Of a stretch of DNA of 64,000 nucleotides, positions 12,990-24,608 are shown in pieces (position 1 is the stretch's first letter; every line of letters begins with the position of its first letter). Source of the DNA: Phyllostachys edulis (lineage: Eukaryota; Streptophyta; Magnoliopsida; Poales; Poaceae); the NCBI GenBank assembly GCA_036346405.1, contig CM070561.1:9904441-9968440 (forward strand), read 5' to 3'. Both the position numbers and the translations under genes were made by a program. The notes beneath the pieces were generated by a model. It saw only the letters and a program-made list of their open reading frames with translations, did not search any database and was not told the DNA's origin.

Positions 12990-13870
12990 AAAATTTTTTT
13001 GGCATTGCGCCACCCTGAAAAAAATTCCTGCACCGTGTGTTTTCCTGTACGTCCTCTCCTCTAGCGCGCTCCCAAAATCCCTAGCTCCAACTTTCCCCGC
13101 CGCCTCCCCATTTCCTGCCGCCTCCACGCCCCCCGCCGCCTCCCCATTTCGCCGCCACGTGCCCCGCCGCCTCCCCATTTCGCCACCACGCACCTCGCCG
13201 CCTCCTATTTGCTTGCTGCCTCCACGCCCGCTGCCTCCCCATTTCGCCCCCTTTGCCTTTCTTGCCTCCACCACACCCGCATCGCCTCCTCAACGCCGCC
13301 GCCTCACCTTCCTCCACCGGAGCTCCTCTCCGACTCCCGGTCGACTCACCTGCTACCTCCACCACACCGCATCGCCTCTTCACGCCACCGCTTCACCTTC
13401 CTCCACCAGAGTCGAGTCACCTGCCGCCTCCACCAAAGCTCCTCCTCCCGAGAGCACCAGATCCAAGCGCCACGCTCCTCCCCCAAGCTTCTTCTCCCCG
13501 CAGCCTTCTCTTCCTTCCGCAAGGACCAGCACTTCCTCTTCCCTTCCTCTCCCCCAAGCACATCTCCTCCCTCCGCCTTCTCCACCGTCGGACCAAGCGC
13601 CCCCGAGTCCGCACAGTCCAGATCCAGCCGTAGGCCAAGGATCCGGCTGCCTCAAGCCGCCTCCACCGTTCGGTGCCGCAGTTGGCCCCTGTTGCCCGAC
13701 CTCTGTCTCCACTCCGGCCATCCCCGCAGAAGGTGGCTGGCTGCCTGGCTCTTGGTGGCTGGCGGCGTCACGGCGATTCGGGCCTCGGGGGGACACCGGA
13801 CTCAAGACTCAGTGAGTGAAGTGAGGCATAGAGGCAGGCAGTGAGGGTGAGGCAGTGATGTTTCATGTTT
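12990..13870 (+). other. C-rich block of the CACTA element (likely promoter and first exon)
   Basis: The plus strand is extremely rich in CCTCC/CCGCC. All three frames stay open for long stretches on both strands, giving Pro/Ser- or Arg/Gly-rich products with no conserved domain. I read this as a compositional effect, not a protein gene. Similar blocks stand at the same place in the other CACTA elements (19200-19440, 25570-25700, 29530-29880), which fits an untranslated first exon. Confidence 0.5.
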
Positions 13871-16611
13871 GTTTCTCTCGTAGCCTAATTTGGTCTGCTA
13901 GAATTTAAGTCATGCTACAGCAGTTACAATCTTGTAGGATGATTCGATTAGCTTCAGTGAGTTCGTGGTGCCTGGATGATTAGGCAAGGTTGCTTTTTTA
14001 CATCGATTTGCTCCAAGTATCTAACTAATTTGACTTGATAAATCGAGTGTTAACATTGTAACTAAACCAAGTCTGCTCAAAAGGGTTGTGAAACTAACAA
14101 TGACACCTTAGGCCTTCTGACTTATTTGATTTGATCTATTACGATTCTGATGTTATTGCGCTTGAGAGATTGCGTTTTAGGATTTTTCCTTTGTATGTTG
14201 TTCTACACTTCTAATCCAGTTTGGTCTCTTTGAACTTTTAGTCTTGCTAGGCTTGTGAGTCGTGATGACATGTTGGCTTGATTTGATTTGTTTCAGTGAT
14301 TTAGTGGTTAAACAAGATTGTTCTTTTACTTAGCTTTGCTCTTAGTTTCTTATGATAATTTTTTATTGCCAAAATGGAGTATGTGGTCTAATAAGGGCTT
14401 CCAACTACTTTCTATTGATTTATTGGGGTTCCATATGAGTTTTGCCATGTGGTGTTTGATGAACTGGGGTGGTTTTGCTGTTGTCTTCGGTGTATCACGA
14501 ACACGAATGCGTCGAATTTTATGGTGTTCTATCATCTGTGCCAACTATATGTAAATAATTTGTCTTAAATGTTGCTACCATAGTCCCTATGAGCTCCAGT
14601 TGATACTTTGAACCTCTTTCGTTTGACTTGAAGTGTCATATAGGGTTTGCAGATTGGATTTGATTAGTTGGATGCCTCCAAGTGGTTTTGTGGTGTTTTG
14701 GTAAAAAGAGTTTGTTATTAATATTGAGTTATCGACAAAATGTGTAACACTGTTCCCTAATAAGGACGACACTGCATTTGAGAAGCAAAGTGTGTTATTT
14801 GCTCTTGCAATTTCAGATATAGTTCTGATTAACATGTGAGTCATTCTCTATGATCCAACTATATGTTACTGAGCTAATATTTTGATATTATGAATTATAA
14901 TAACTTCCTATGATGGCCTTATTGGTTTAAGCCTTAGTTCGTGCACTGTATGTAGCATTTTCATGGATGTATGTGTTTCATAGTTATTGATTTTTGGACC
15001 ATGCTAGCACACAACCCCTTTTATCCGCCATTGAGAATGTCGATAGGTAATTGCTAGCCTAATTGTAAGCCAAAAGTTTGTTTTGTTTTAGTTTGTGATA
15101 TGCCATTTAATATATGGTGATCTAATTTTGTTTCTTTTGTTCACCATATATCTGATGTTCTCATATCTGATTTATTGTAATTTACTTGAAACCCAAAGGG
15201 ATACATCTGATTTATTATCCTACCTGTTTTCCCAAAATTGTGATTTTGGGATGTTACATAAATGAAACAGAGAGAAGATATGGATGGTTAGATCAAAATC
15301 CAATGGTCCAAAAAAAATTAACTGTGATTGTTTTTTTTTAAAAAAACAGACGATTGTGTAATGGTTGCCTCCATTAAATAAAGACATGCCCAATCTTGAC
15401 TTGTGGGCTTTCTTCTTCTTCTCTTTTGTCATTTTTGTTTCAATATATACCTATGGCCCATGAGCTATGGCACTCAGTTATTCACTTGGGTTGAACTTCC
15501 ACGAATGTGCCGCACCTTGCTCTTTTTTCTTCTTGTTTCTTTTGTGTTGAAGTTTTGCCAAGATACTTCAGTCCTTTTGCTAGAAGAAAGAGTACGTAGC
15601 AGACTAGCTAGCAGGAGCTGTGTCCCTCAATTTTTTGCTACAAGTTTTAATTCAAATTGAGCAATCTACTACCATAGAGCAATCAAGGAACTTCCTTCTT
15701 TTATCTTTTTTTCAGCTATGTACTGAATTTTATAATATGAGAAACGATATTCAATAGCTAAACATTAGGTGTAGAAAATTAGAAAACACTGGCACTGTAA
15801 TTAGTAATGTTGGCAGGGAATATCTCCATATCTATTAAAAAAATCAGTGAAAGACCTACCCCAAAACATAAATATCTGAATGATCATCAAGGGGGAGAAA
15901 ATCATCCAGGTGCAGCTCAGCAGTAGGTGCTTTTCCTCCAACATTCCAGGTAGAGACAAATATTCGGTATAAAGAAAGCACAGGGTAGAGAATTTGGTCT
16001 GGTTGGCATAAAAAGGATGGGAAAATGATTGGATATGAAATTTCAACTGTTGTACCTGATGGGCTCAGTTGTTGTATTATTAGAAGATTGGGCCAGGAAA
16101 TGGCTGAGACTTATGCTCTTAACTTCTGGTTTCAATTAGTTCAAAGCGGCATAAGAAACCCAGTAGAAGCACTAACAATTTAATTGGACCAGCTTCATCC
16201 ATAAAATCGGACAAAAATACAGGATTTACTAGATATTAAAGTACCTGAAATTGTTCTCAAGGGGGAAGAGGATGATGCCTTTGAAGAACTTGGCCCAAGC
16301 TTACCGGCTGTAACATAGGAGCACACGACACAGTTAGTTGCTGCTATGATCTCAAGAGTCAAGTCAAACTAAAGATTTTTAGAAAACTGGTTAATGGCAG
16401 GAGCTACTTTAATTAGTTCAGAATAAACACGCAGCTCATTTCATGAATGTGGTGGAGCTTCACAGTAATCTATAGGTAAACTAAGACTGCATTTTTTGCT
16501 ACAATCCTGAGAGGCTGATCTGAGACCCACTCATGCATAAGCATTGTTGAATTCGAGGCCATCTGTCTAAAAAATTCTGACTTCTGATCGAGTTATAACT
16601 GAATTACCTCG

Positions 16612-16645
<34 letters not shown>

Positions 16646-17189
16646 CTTCTTATTGCTTCTTTTATATCAACATGTGAAAGATGACTGAATTGAGCAAGAA
16701 CTAATCTTTGGAATATGTCATATTTTGCAGTGGCCAATGACAATCGGGTAGAAGTAGCTACATATTGTTGTCATGACATGGATCATTATATGTAAAGAAC
16801 AGGACTGACATCTACCATTTACGCACAATTGTTTTTGAGTTTGAAGCCCAGATTTTAAAGGTAGATACAACATACTATATGCAACATTAGTGTCTTTTAG
16901 GAATGTCCTTTTATGGTTGCCTTTCATGCTTTTACTAAAATCTATTGTTGAATGATGCATAATAAGTAATAAATATTGCATCGTAAGTAATCAAAATTAT
17001 GTCCTATTGTTGCAAATGCAATGTTATGTTGGACCAAATTTGTTCTTGTCTTACGTAGGAGTTATATCATAAACCACGTTATGTGTTGATTGCTAAATTA
17101 ATAATTATGTGCAGATTCTCTAATTTGGGTATACCATCATATGATATTCATAATTAACATATTCAAGTTGTTAAACACAGAACTATTTA
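13871..17189 (+). other. Intron-like AT-rich region of the CACTA element
   Basis: No supported gene is present. The region links the C-rich block to TNP2 and contains a (TA)n tract at 16612-16642. Confidence 0.5.
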
Positions 17190-17852
17190 ATGGCAAACCA
17201 TGAATGGATGTATATTGGCTGGCAGCGTGGTAGAGCTCCCTCTAATGAATGGATTGATCACACCACACAATTCTTGGATCGTGCATTCTCTGATCCAAGT
17301 TTAGTCGAAGGTGACACCATTAAGTGTCCGTGTGCAATGTGTCGGAACTATTTTAGGCACAACAGGTACACTGTCGAGTTGCACTTGAGTAAATATGGGT
17401 TTAGGGCAAATTATCAAACACGGACAACACATGGTGAGAGCTTTGTTGTTAGGCATGATGAATTCAATGAATCTGATCAGATGGATAATATGTTGGGTGA
17501 CCTAGCCGGTGACCATCCACCAGCAATTGATAAGGAGCCAAATGCCTCTGCCTGGGCTTTTTATAGGATGGTCGCTAGTGCTGATGAACTGGTGCATGAG
17601 AACACAACACATTCTTGTCTATCCGTTGTTGCTCGCTTGCTAGCTATGAAGTCACAGTACAATATGTCAATTGCACACTATGATGATGTATTACAAATAA
17701 TTCATTAACTTTTGCCCCTAGAGTCTAAGTTGCCTGAAGACTTCTACCGTTTGAAGAAGCTATTAGAGGGTCTCGGTATGCCATATGTGAAAATTGATGT
17801 ATGCTATAATAATTGCATGCTTTATTGGAAAGATAATGAGCATGTAAACTAG
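17190..17852 (+). pseudogene. TNP2 transposase, N-terminal fragment
   Basis: The frame opens with the transposase-associated domain of plant CACTA elements: an EWMYIGWQRG start, then Cys pairs in IKCPCAMCRN, then LHLSKYGF and TTHGE. A TAA stop at 17706-17708 interrupts it. The same frame continues with TNP2-like sequence (LPEDFYRLKKLL, NNCMLYW) to about 17840. There it runs straight into the 3' subterminal repeats and ends at TAG 17850-17852. The catalytic domain and everything after it are missing, so the product could not be active. Confidence 0.85.
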
Positions 17853-18150
17853 ATACCTGAGGGGCAAAAAACCATCAAGAAAATAATTTTTTGTTGACGG
17901 TAATAGGAAAAACCGTCAGGTTTAATATACTTGACGGTAAAGTTGCCCCGTCATGTAAACTAGATACCTGACGGGCCAAAACCGTCACGAAAATATTTTT
18001 TGTTGACGGTTATTGCTGAACCGTCAGGTTAATGTTTCTTGACGGTTATCACCCGTCAACAAATATTTTCTCGACGGTTAACCGTCAGACAAATTAGATT
18101 TTCCCGACCACCCAGACCTGAGGGGATTTTCCTGACGGTTTTCGACCGTG
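17841..18150. repeat. Right subterminal repeat array of the CACTA element
   Basis: Many GACGGTT and AACCGTCA copies occur here. A duplication with an offset of 111 bases is visible (CATGTAAACTAGATACC at 17841 and again at 17952). Such arrays are where the element-encoded protein binds in known CACTA systems. Confidence 0.85.
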
Positions 18151-18178
18151 GGGAAAAACCCCTTTTCTAGTAGTGGAA

Positions 18179-18220
18179 GGTCTTCGCCAACATCGTGGAT
18201 GCGGGCGACACGAGGTTGCC
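18179..18220 (+). other. Exon-like stretch, piece 2 of 3
   Basis: It lies between the CACTA element and the solo LTR and continues the plus frame of piece 1 without a stop. It encodes a short tract around ANIVDAGDTR. The family is not recognised. Confidence 0.35.
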
Positions 18221-18677
18221 TGTCGGACCTAGATTTTACGTATCTAAATCCTCTGTTAAAACACAGTGCTATTATCTAGATCAGTAGATAGCACTTACAG
18301 ACTATATCATTGAATTAATTCATACACGATGAAAACTAAACCATCCATTAATTTAACATATCAGAGTTTACATAGACCATATTGGGTCAGGTTTTACAAT
18401 AAGGACCAAACATGCCAAATAATTACATCACAAAAATAGCAGAGGCACAAGGGGAGGTAGAGCACATCTCTCCACAGGCAGCGACTGGGGTAGCCCATGT
18501 ATGACTGGTATTGACCAAAGATATTGGACAATACTGGTCGTACGCAAACACCGACGAGCTGGCTAGACTAGGGCGAGACTTAGACTACTCAAAACTACAC
18601 TACTCTTCATCGTTGCCTTATCCATCAACTTCGGGAACTTCGTAGTAGTTGTAGTCTCCATGATCCATATGATCTAA

Positions 18678-20079
18678 CACTACTACAAAACAGGCTATAG
18701 TAGATGCCCCATCACAGACGGTTCCTTTGGAACCGTCTGTGTTGGGTATGTTCGGACCAACGGGTGGCGCGGGAAGCCTATCACAGACGGTATTTTTAGA
18801 ACAAATGCAGTGATGATCATATATCACGACGGTTTGTAAATAGAACTGTCAGGATTATCCTGAGCGGTTCTATTCACAAACCGCTGCGTGATAATCTCTC
18901 AATCACTGAGCGGTTCTAGTAGAGAACCGTCGTATATCACGAGCGGTTCTAATTAAGAACCGTGCGTGATATCCTCGCCGCGATCGCCATCGCCACTATC
19001 GCCGCCGACCGCCATCGCCGCAATTATCATAGAGCGGTTTGTAATTAGAACCGTCAGTGAATGATCACTGAGCGGTTCTATTAAAAATAAATGCGTGATA
19101 GGCGTATCCTGAGCGGTTCTTAACAAGAACCGTCTCTGATTGTTGAGCGGGAAATGAAAATTTGAACATAATGGGTGGGCTGCCGAAACTCGCTTTATAT
19201 AACCTCCATCTCCTCCTCTACGGTCTCTCCTCCTCACAGCTCATACCTCCATCTCCTCCTCTGCCATTTCTCCTCCTCACACCTTGCGCCCCGGCCTCCG
19301 CCGAGCTTGTCGCCGGCGGCCTCCTCCACCTCGCCCCGACCTCGTCGTCACTGGCCTCCCACGACCTCGTCGCCTTTGGCCTCCTCCACTTCGTCGCCCC
19401 GGCCTCCCACGACCTCACTCTCTCTACTCCCCCCATTTGCTTTGTGATGTGGATTACTGAGTTGATGCTACTATGATGTGGGTGATGCTACTGTGATGTG
19501 TGTAGTTCATGTTGAGTTATTTGGTTTGGGCAAAAATATAGATGGTAAATCGCGCACCGTTCGGTAAAATCATCATAACTTTTGCATACGAACTCCGATT
19601 GCGACGTTCTTTGGCTCGTTGGAAAGCTAATGAAAAGCTCAATTCGAAAATCCATAAGTCAAGGTCAAATTCTCTTCGCAAGGTCTCGAAAAAGTGAAAA
19701 CCCCCAAAAAAGGTCGTTTAGGGCCTCTAAACGGCCTCCGAAGTTTTAGCAGCCGTTTTCGGTTTTTTTTTTGCCCCAGAAAAGGCTATCACAGATGGTT
19801 CTAAACAAGAACCGTCTGTGAAAACTCATCACAGACGGTTCTAAACAAGAACCGTCTGTGAAAATAGCCTTCACAGATGGTTTTTGATGAAAACCGTCTG
19901 TGATAATAGCCTTCACAGATGGTTTCAACAAAAAACCGTCTGTGATAGTGCGTATCACAGACGGTTTTGAACCGTCTGTGATAACTGCCTATTATCACAG
20001 ACCAACAAATATAGACGGTTCGGAAACCGTCTGTGATGACGGTTCCGAACCGTCTGTGATGAGGCTTCCTGTAGTAGTG
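18678..20079. mobile_element. Short non-autonomous CACTA element
   Basis: Termini are CACTACTACA-AAA and the inverse TGTAGTAGTG, with an exact TAA target duplication (18675-18677 and 20080-20082). Left-side subterminal units mostly read TGAGCGGTTCT, right-side units ACAGACGGTT. A C-rich block lies at 19200-19440. At 19560-19720 there is AT-rich sequence with phrases such as CATAACTTTTGCATACG. No transposase is encoded. It is nested in the solo LTR, so it is younger than that LTR. Confidence 0.93.
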
Positions 20080-20105
20080 TAAACGGTTGGAAAAAGAGCG
20101 AGAAT

Positions 20106-20124
20106 GAGCACAACTTCTGTGCTC
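20106..20124 (-). other. Conserved LTR hairpin, copy 1
   Basis: GAGCAC and GTGCTC form a 6-bp stem around a 7-base loop. Equivalent stems with changed but still paired bases occur at 37043-37061, 42031-42047 and 48686-48702. Confidence 0.6.
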
Positions 20125-20469
20125 GCGAGCTAACACACAAGATGCAATAGTATACATGCATGGCTTAACAAGGGTGGCTCGGGTTCTTTTATTTACCAAA
20201 GCAAAGTTTTCAAATATCAGTATTAGGGAAGTCCTATCACTTAGCATTTTAACCAAATTTCAATTTATAAAAGAGAGTAATAGTGCAATATTAATAACAA
20301 CAGAGGTTACCTCCACCTATGCTTATTTTGATTGTAGTTACATCCACCACTTAACAACACTTGGTACAACCATCTAGGAAAAATCCAAATGCCGGGTTAT
20401 ATCCACCCAACCAGTTTTCATCCCATCCAAAAAGGTTTTTGAAAAAGAGCTAACTCTAATAAAGTTCCC

Positions 20470-20532
20470 ATGTCCGCCTTTGACCGTAAGCACGACTGTT
20501 TGAACAGTTTATACTCTGCAGAGGTTTGTACA
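20470..20532 (-). other. Conserved palindrome block of long LTRs, copy 1
   Basis: On the minus strand TGTACA, CTCTGCAGAG and CTGTT-CA-AACAG follow each other, matching the order at 41631-41686 and in 37376-37432. The last palindrome keeps its pairing with an A-T to G-C change relative to CTATTCGAATAG. Confidence 0.55.
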
Positions 20533-21579
20533 CTGTACCCATAAGAGATAATCCACTCGTAGCCCCACACGATTCCTTAGTCATGTGGTCGAGAGACCAT
20601 CACAGTAACTTTTCAAATCATCTCGCCCCTTCTGTCATCTCACCCATATGGGGTTGCACCCATATGTTGCGTGAGATGTTCACCACAACGCCTAGCACAG
20701 CTGGTCCCAACCACAATGACTAGTGCAGCTAGCAACTTCAACTTACCACGGTGTCCCTTTCAAGCCGGAATGCATCTGCCGTGTGTACTACCTCGATCCT
20801 CTCCAGCGAGATGACTTTCAGGGTTCGATAACTTTACTAAGTCAAGTTGCACTTTACAGACTTGTGGTTGCAGTTTGGGGTTTTGAGGAGGAAAGCCAAT
20901 TTATCTCAAATACTTCAGTCATGTACCTCCCACGACTGCCCAAAACCATTATATGATTAAAGAGATGATGGTTGGGACATTTTAATGCCCCGGTACTTAA
21001 GCAAGATTAGCATGTCACTTAAGCACAACCTATAGCTAGTAATTTACCACATAGTCACTAGGGTGACAAGGAATAATGGACTCAAATGCCAAAAGATGGG
21101 ATGGCAAGTACTTAATCAACAAATGGGTATTTAACTACCTTAAGGTTTAACATACATTTGCTTAAAGAATTAAAACATGCAGCTTTGGTAATTTAAAGGG
21201 ATATAATTGGCATAAAATGCAGGCTGAAAATTATCAAAGTATTGACTCACCTAGGTTAAAGGAAAGAGGGTCTTGGAGGTCTTATGCGGGGTCGAAATAG
21301 AGATCTCCTGCTTCTTCGAACTCTCCTCGGATGAACATACCGAAAGAGGAACAAACAAGCAAAAAGAACAAATAAATATTAAAGAAATAATAAATGAACT
21401 CCAAATTAAATAAGACCAGAGCTAAAAGTAAGATCTAGAATTAAGATAGAATTAGAAACAAATTTCACAATTTTTGAAGTTAAAACGGAAGAGAACGGAG
21501 CTTTCGTGGCTTTGGTTTCGAGCTATGCTCATTTGACTTCGTGTGGTCGTAAGGGGAGGTTTCGACCACCCGATCAGAA

Positions 21580-21873
21580 GAAAGAGGGAAAGATTCGACT
21601 ACTCAACATGGTCGAAAGAGGGAAATATTAGACTACACAACGTGGTCGAAAGAAGGAATGATTCGACTACTCAGCGTGGTCGAAAGAGGGAAAGATTCGA
21701 CTACTCAGCGTGGTCGAAAGAGGGAATGATTCGACTACTCAGCGTGGTCGAAAGAGGGAAAGAATCAACTAAAAAAATAGGAAGGATTCGACTACTCAGC
21801 GTGGTCGAAAGGAGGAAGGATTTGACTACTCAGCGTGGTCGAAAGGAGGAAGGATTCGACTACTCAACGTGGT
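21580..21873. repeat. 34-bp minisatellite
   Basis: About 8.6 copies of a unit built on GATTCGACTACTCAGCGTGG, one of them shortened and degenerate. The unit is not a multiple of three, so the open frame across it is not evidence of a protein. Confidence 0.88.
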
Positions 21874-22349
21874 GCTCAAACTCGGAGGTCGAGCTTCGGG
21901 CAAACCACAGCAACAAAAGTGATAGCTGGAGAGTTGAGTGGGGGAAGGAGATGAAGTGGGGGGGGGGGGCCTGCTCTGGCTCTGTATAGCCCGGAGGAGA
22001 GGAGGAGAGAGGCACTGAGACTAGGAGGCGCGCAGTCCCGATACACGGCAGGGGGCAGGTGCGGGACGCAACAAGACATTGACGAGCAGGTGAGCACACA
22101 GGGGTGCAGTAGAGCAGGCACGAATGCGCTAGGGTGGCTTGGCGCTGAGCCCAGGAGAAGAAATAGGCCGAGCCCAATAGAGAGGATTGGAAATTGAAAC
22201 CGAGAGACAAGTTGAAATTCGAAGCCCGAATTTTGAAATGAGGCGGAAACTAGAGAATTTTTGCAATTACATAATAATTTGAAATAGGTTTTGAAAATTA
22301 AGAAGACAAACGGAAGGTACCAATCAACATCTGAAAACGGGATTTTACA

Positions 22350-22487
22350 TTGGCACTGGCCGTCTCTAACATCTCCGGTTGGAAGGCCTTGATCTCCGTT
22401 GTCCTTGGAGGCGACGGCTTCATGGAGCTCTGGTTTCTCATATTAGCTAGGCAAACTTGTTCTGTTCTTTTCATGGGCTTTGTGTAA
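22350..22487 (+). other. Exon-like stretch, piece 3 of 3
   Basis: This continues the plus frame of pieces 1 and 2 after the solo LTR, encodes a hydrophobic tract (around SGWKALISVVLGG) and stops at TAA 22485-22487. The protein is unidentified. Confidence 0.35.
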
Positions 22488-23375
22488 TGCTTGCTGTACT
22501 GTACTGTTTGTGGTAATGAACCAGAGTTATAATCTTTAAAAAACCATAGGGGGGGGGGGGGTAATTTCTTCAAGATTGTCGTCAGTCCAGGTTTCCTCGA
22601 TCAACTGCTTATATACCATCATTCTTGAACAAACTACCATTGGTTGCCATTCTGCGAATCATTGTGTTCCTAATGGGCAGCACATTCAAACAAGTCCCAT
22701 ATATATTAAACACTCCAACCATCTCTAAATATGGGTTGTCGTCGTGGGATCGATTGCAATCAACTTTTTGAAACTTTGACTGTTAATATTTGTGAAAGTA
22801 TATAGATTGACTATATAAAACTAATGTAATTGGATTTATCTTGCAAAATACTTCTATAATATATAAGTTTTATTACTTTGCTAGTATATATTGGTAAAAA
22901 AGCTAGGCTCCGTTTGAAACACGGAAATTTCATGAAAAATAGTCCAATTAGTGCAGGAATTGAAAAAAAAAACCCAGACCGTGAAAAGTAAAAAATGACT
23001 TATATTTGTAGACAGATGGAGTACATTTTCCCCTTCCATGCCACGGTTGTAATCGCACCAGGATGCAAGGGCACAATGACAGCTGATGCCTATGTGATGT
23101 AATCGCACCAGGATGCAAGGGCACATTGACAGCTGATGCCTACGTGAGAGCACACCACCATATTAGAGTTTATCATCATCTTCATAAGAAAACCCTCCTG
23201 TACGTATCGAGTCACTGATAGCAACTTAATTGAGATTCCACCACTCCACCAAATTGCAGACATTCTGTTGTATATACCACATAATTTCCACAATGCTAAC
23301 ATATCAAATTACTAAAAATACTATTTATCAAGGGTATTTGAGTCCACATTTTGTCATTCAACACATATTAAAATA
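22488..23375. other. Intergenic sequence upstream of the host gene
   Basis: It holds a poly-G tract (about 22550-22561) and one Stowaway-MITE-like end (CTTATATTTGTAGACAGATG at about 22999-23018, leading into GAGTA). A 50-bp duplication (listed separately) also lies here. No gene was found. Confidence 0.5.
23049..23148. repeat. 50-bp tandem duplication
   Basis: 23049-23098 and 23099-23148 both open GTAATCGCACCAGGATGCAA and differ at only a few positions. Confidence 0.9.
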
Positions 23376-23383
23376 CTATATAG
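23376..23383 (+). promoter_or_regulatory. Possible TATA box of the host gene
   Basis: CTATATAG lies about 190 bases before the start codon. It sits between AGTCCAC (23341) and GTGGACT (23383), which are inverted copies. Position and sequence fit a plant core promoter, but nothing else confirms it. Confidence 0.35.
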
Positions 23384-23574
23384 TGGACTGATTTTTCCAA
23401 GTCTTCCATTGGCTACATTGACTGACTGACATGCCCTGAATTTTCGGAGTCCTCCATTGACCAATGACCACACATTAGCCATTTCACCACCTACAAGGCT
23501 AGCCAATCCTCCATTCTTTCTCCCATCTCCTTCAGGCGTCAAGTAATCTCAACCAGTTAAGCTTCCAGATAGCT

Positions 23575-24510
23575 ATGGCTGCCAAAACCACCGCAAGCTT
23601 TATCTCATGCTGTAGCTTCCTAAAGGAAGCCCTTGTCCTCCCCACGCGAAACCCCAAGCTCTTCACTCCCGTCTTCCTCCTCTTCGCCGTCGTCGCCTTC
23701 CTTGTCCCCGTAATCAATGAACTCACCATCCATCCACTCGCCGCCGACATGGCCCGCCATGCCATCGAGATCAAGAACACCGACCCCTCGAGCGCCGAGT
23801 ACGCCAGGCTCCTCGAGGAGATAAAACAGGAACTCAGGGAGCTCGTCCTAATCACCGTCGCCTTCGGTCTCGTCTCCTTGGTACTCGTCTTCGTCAGGCA
23901 GATCGTCGCCTTCTTCGCGGCCTCCACGACCTACTCCGGCGACCGCTACTCGCTCACCGAGCTCCTCCTCAAGGTGATCAAAGGGAATCTGAAAGGCCCT
24001 TTCATCACCATCGCCGTCGTCACCATACTTCAGTTCACATGCACGGCGCTCCTGGCTGCACTGTTTTCTACCATGATGCGCCACTCAGAGGTGCTCTCCA
24101 TCCAAGGTTTCATCTTCCTCCTCGCCTTCCTCGCCTTCCTCTACTGGAACATTGTCGGCCTTCTGAGCATCGCCGTGTCCGTGGTCGACAAAGATCGCCG
24201 CGGCATGCGCGCGCTCCGGCAGGCGTGGCGGCTCATGACGAACGTGAGAAGGAAGGAGGGTTTTGTGCTGGTGGTGGTGATCTACCTCCTGCCAACCGTT
24301 CTGAATCCGCTGTACGTGGTTGCTCTTGGGTATACACAGAAGAACATGGCGCTGGGGTTGTGCCTGCTGTCTGTGTATGCTCTTCTGTCTGGCGCGGAGC
24401 AGCTGTACAGCTATGCGGCAGCCACGGTGTACTACTACGAAGCCATGGAGACCAAGGATGTGATGGCTTATGACTATGCAAAGATTCCTTCTGGTGAAGC
24501 GAATGTCTGA
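23575..24510 (+). CDS. Six-span membrane protein, plant-specific, function unknown
   Basis: A single uninterrupted frame of 311 codons uses the first ATG after a pyrimidine-rich leader. Hydrophobic segments lie at about residues 30-50, 89-118, 141-165, 176-203, 229-250 and 256-284. A charged, helix-prone loop (about 60-88) follows the first. The stretch VDKDRRGMRALRQAWRLM after segment 4 is basic and likely cytosolic. No signal peptide, transporter signature or enzyme motif is seen. Related intronless proteins in grasses are annotated only as uncharacterised membrane proteins; this is recalled knowledge and not checked here. Codon use is strongly C/G-ending in the first half, typical of grass genes, and unlike the surrounding transposons. 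This is the only convincing intact host gene in the window. Confidence 0.85.
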   Translation: MAAKTTASFISCCSFLKEALVLPTRNPKLFTPVFLLFAVVAFLVPVINELTIHPLAADMARHAIEIKNTDPSSAEYARLLEEIKQELRELVLITVAFGLVSLVLVFVRQIVAFFAASTTYSGDRYSLTELLLKVIKGNLKGPFITIAVVTILQFTCTALLAALFSTMMRHSEVLSIQGFIFLLAFLAFLYWNIVGLLSIAVSVVDKDRRGMRALRQAWRLMTNVRRKEGFVLVVVIYLLPTVLNPLYVVALGYTQKNMALGLCLLSVYALLSGAEQLYSYAAATVYYYEAMETKDVMAYDYAKIPSGEANV

Positions 24511-24518
24511 TCTACCGA

Positions 24519-24521
<3 letters not shown>

Positions 24522-24606
<85 letters not shown>
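24522..24606. repeat. (AT)n microsatellite
   Basis: About 85 bases of pure alternating TA start 11 bases after the host gene's stop codon, so they lie in its 3' untranslated region. Confidence 0.95.

Positions 24607-24608
<2 letters not shown>

Larger units (their letters stand above)
12769..18175 (+). mobile_element. CACTA (En/Spm) transposon, deletion derivative
   Basis: Termini are CACTACTAGAAA (12769-12780) and its inverse TTTCTAGTAGTG (18164-18175). The 3-bp target duplication GAA is exact (12766-12768 and 18176-18178). Both ends carry subterminal GACGGTT/AACCGTCA repeats. The interior has a C-rich block, a long intron-like region and the first part of TNP2 only. The element could have been moved by transposase from a complete relative but encodes none itself. 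Confidence 0.95.
18221..22349 (-). repeat. Solo LTR of a gypsy-type element, opened by a CACTA element
   Basis: It runs from TGTCGGACC to GGGATTTTACA. The flanking 5-mers are TTGCC (18216-18220) and TTGGC (22350-22354), a target duplication with one mismatch. No primer site, polypurine tract or internal region is present, so it is a solo LTR; without the nested CACTA it is about 2.7 kb. The minus orientation is set by the TGTAAAATCCCG start and by conserved structured motifs shared with the other long LTRs. Small open frames inside it, including 21543-21989, are chance products of a tandem repeat. Confidence 0.8.

Noticed and set aside
13159..13844. Long Pro/Ser-rich and Arg/Gly-rich open frames on both strands
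   Set aside because: Several overlapping frames are open at once in a CCTCC/CCGCC-biased block, with no domain. Base composition explains them.
21543..21989. Repetitive 148-residue protein
   Set aside because: It is the translation of a 34-bp minisatellite in an LTR. The unit length is not a multiple of three and one unit is degenerate, so no protein repeat is kept.
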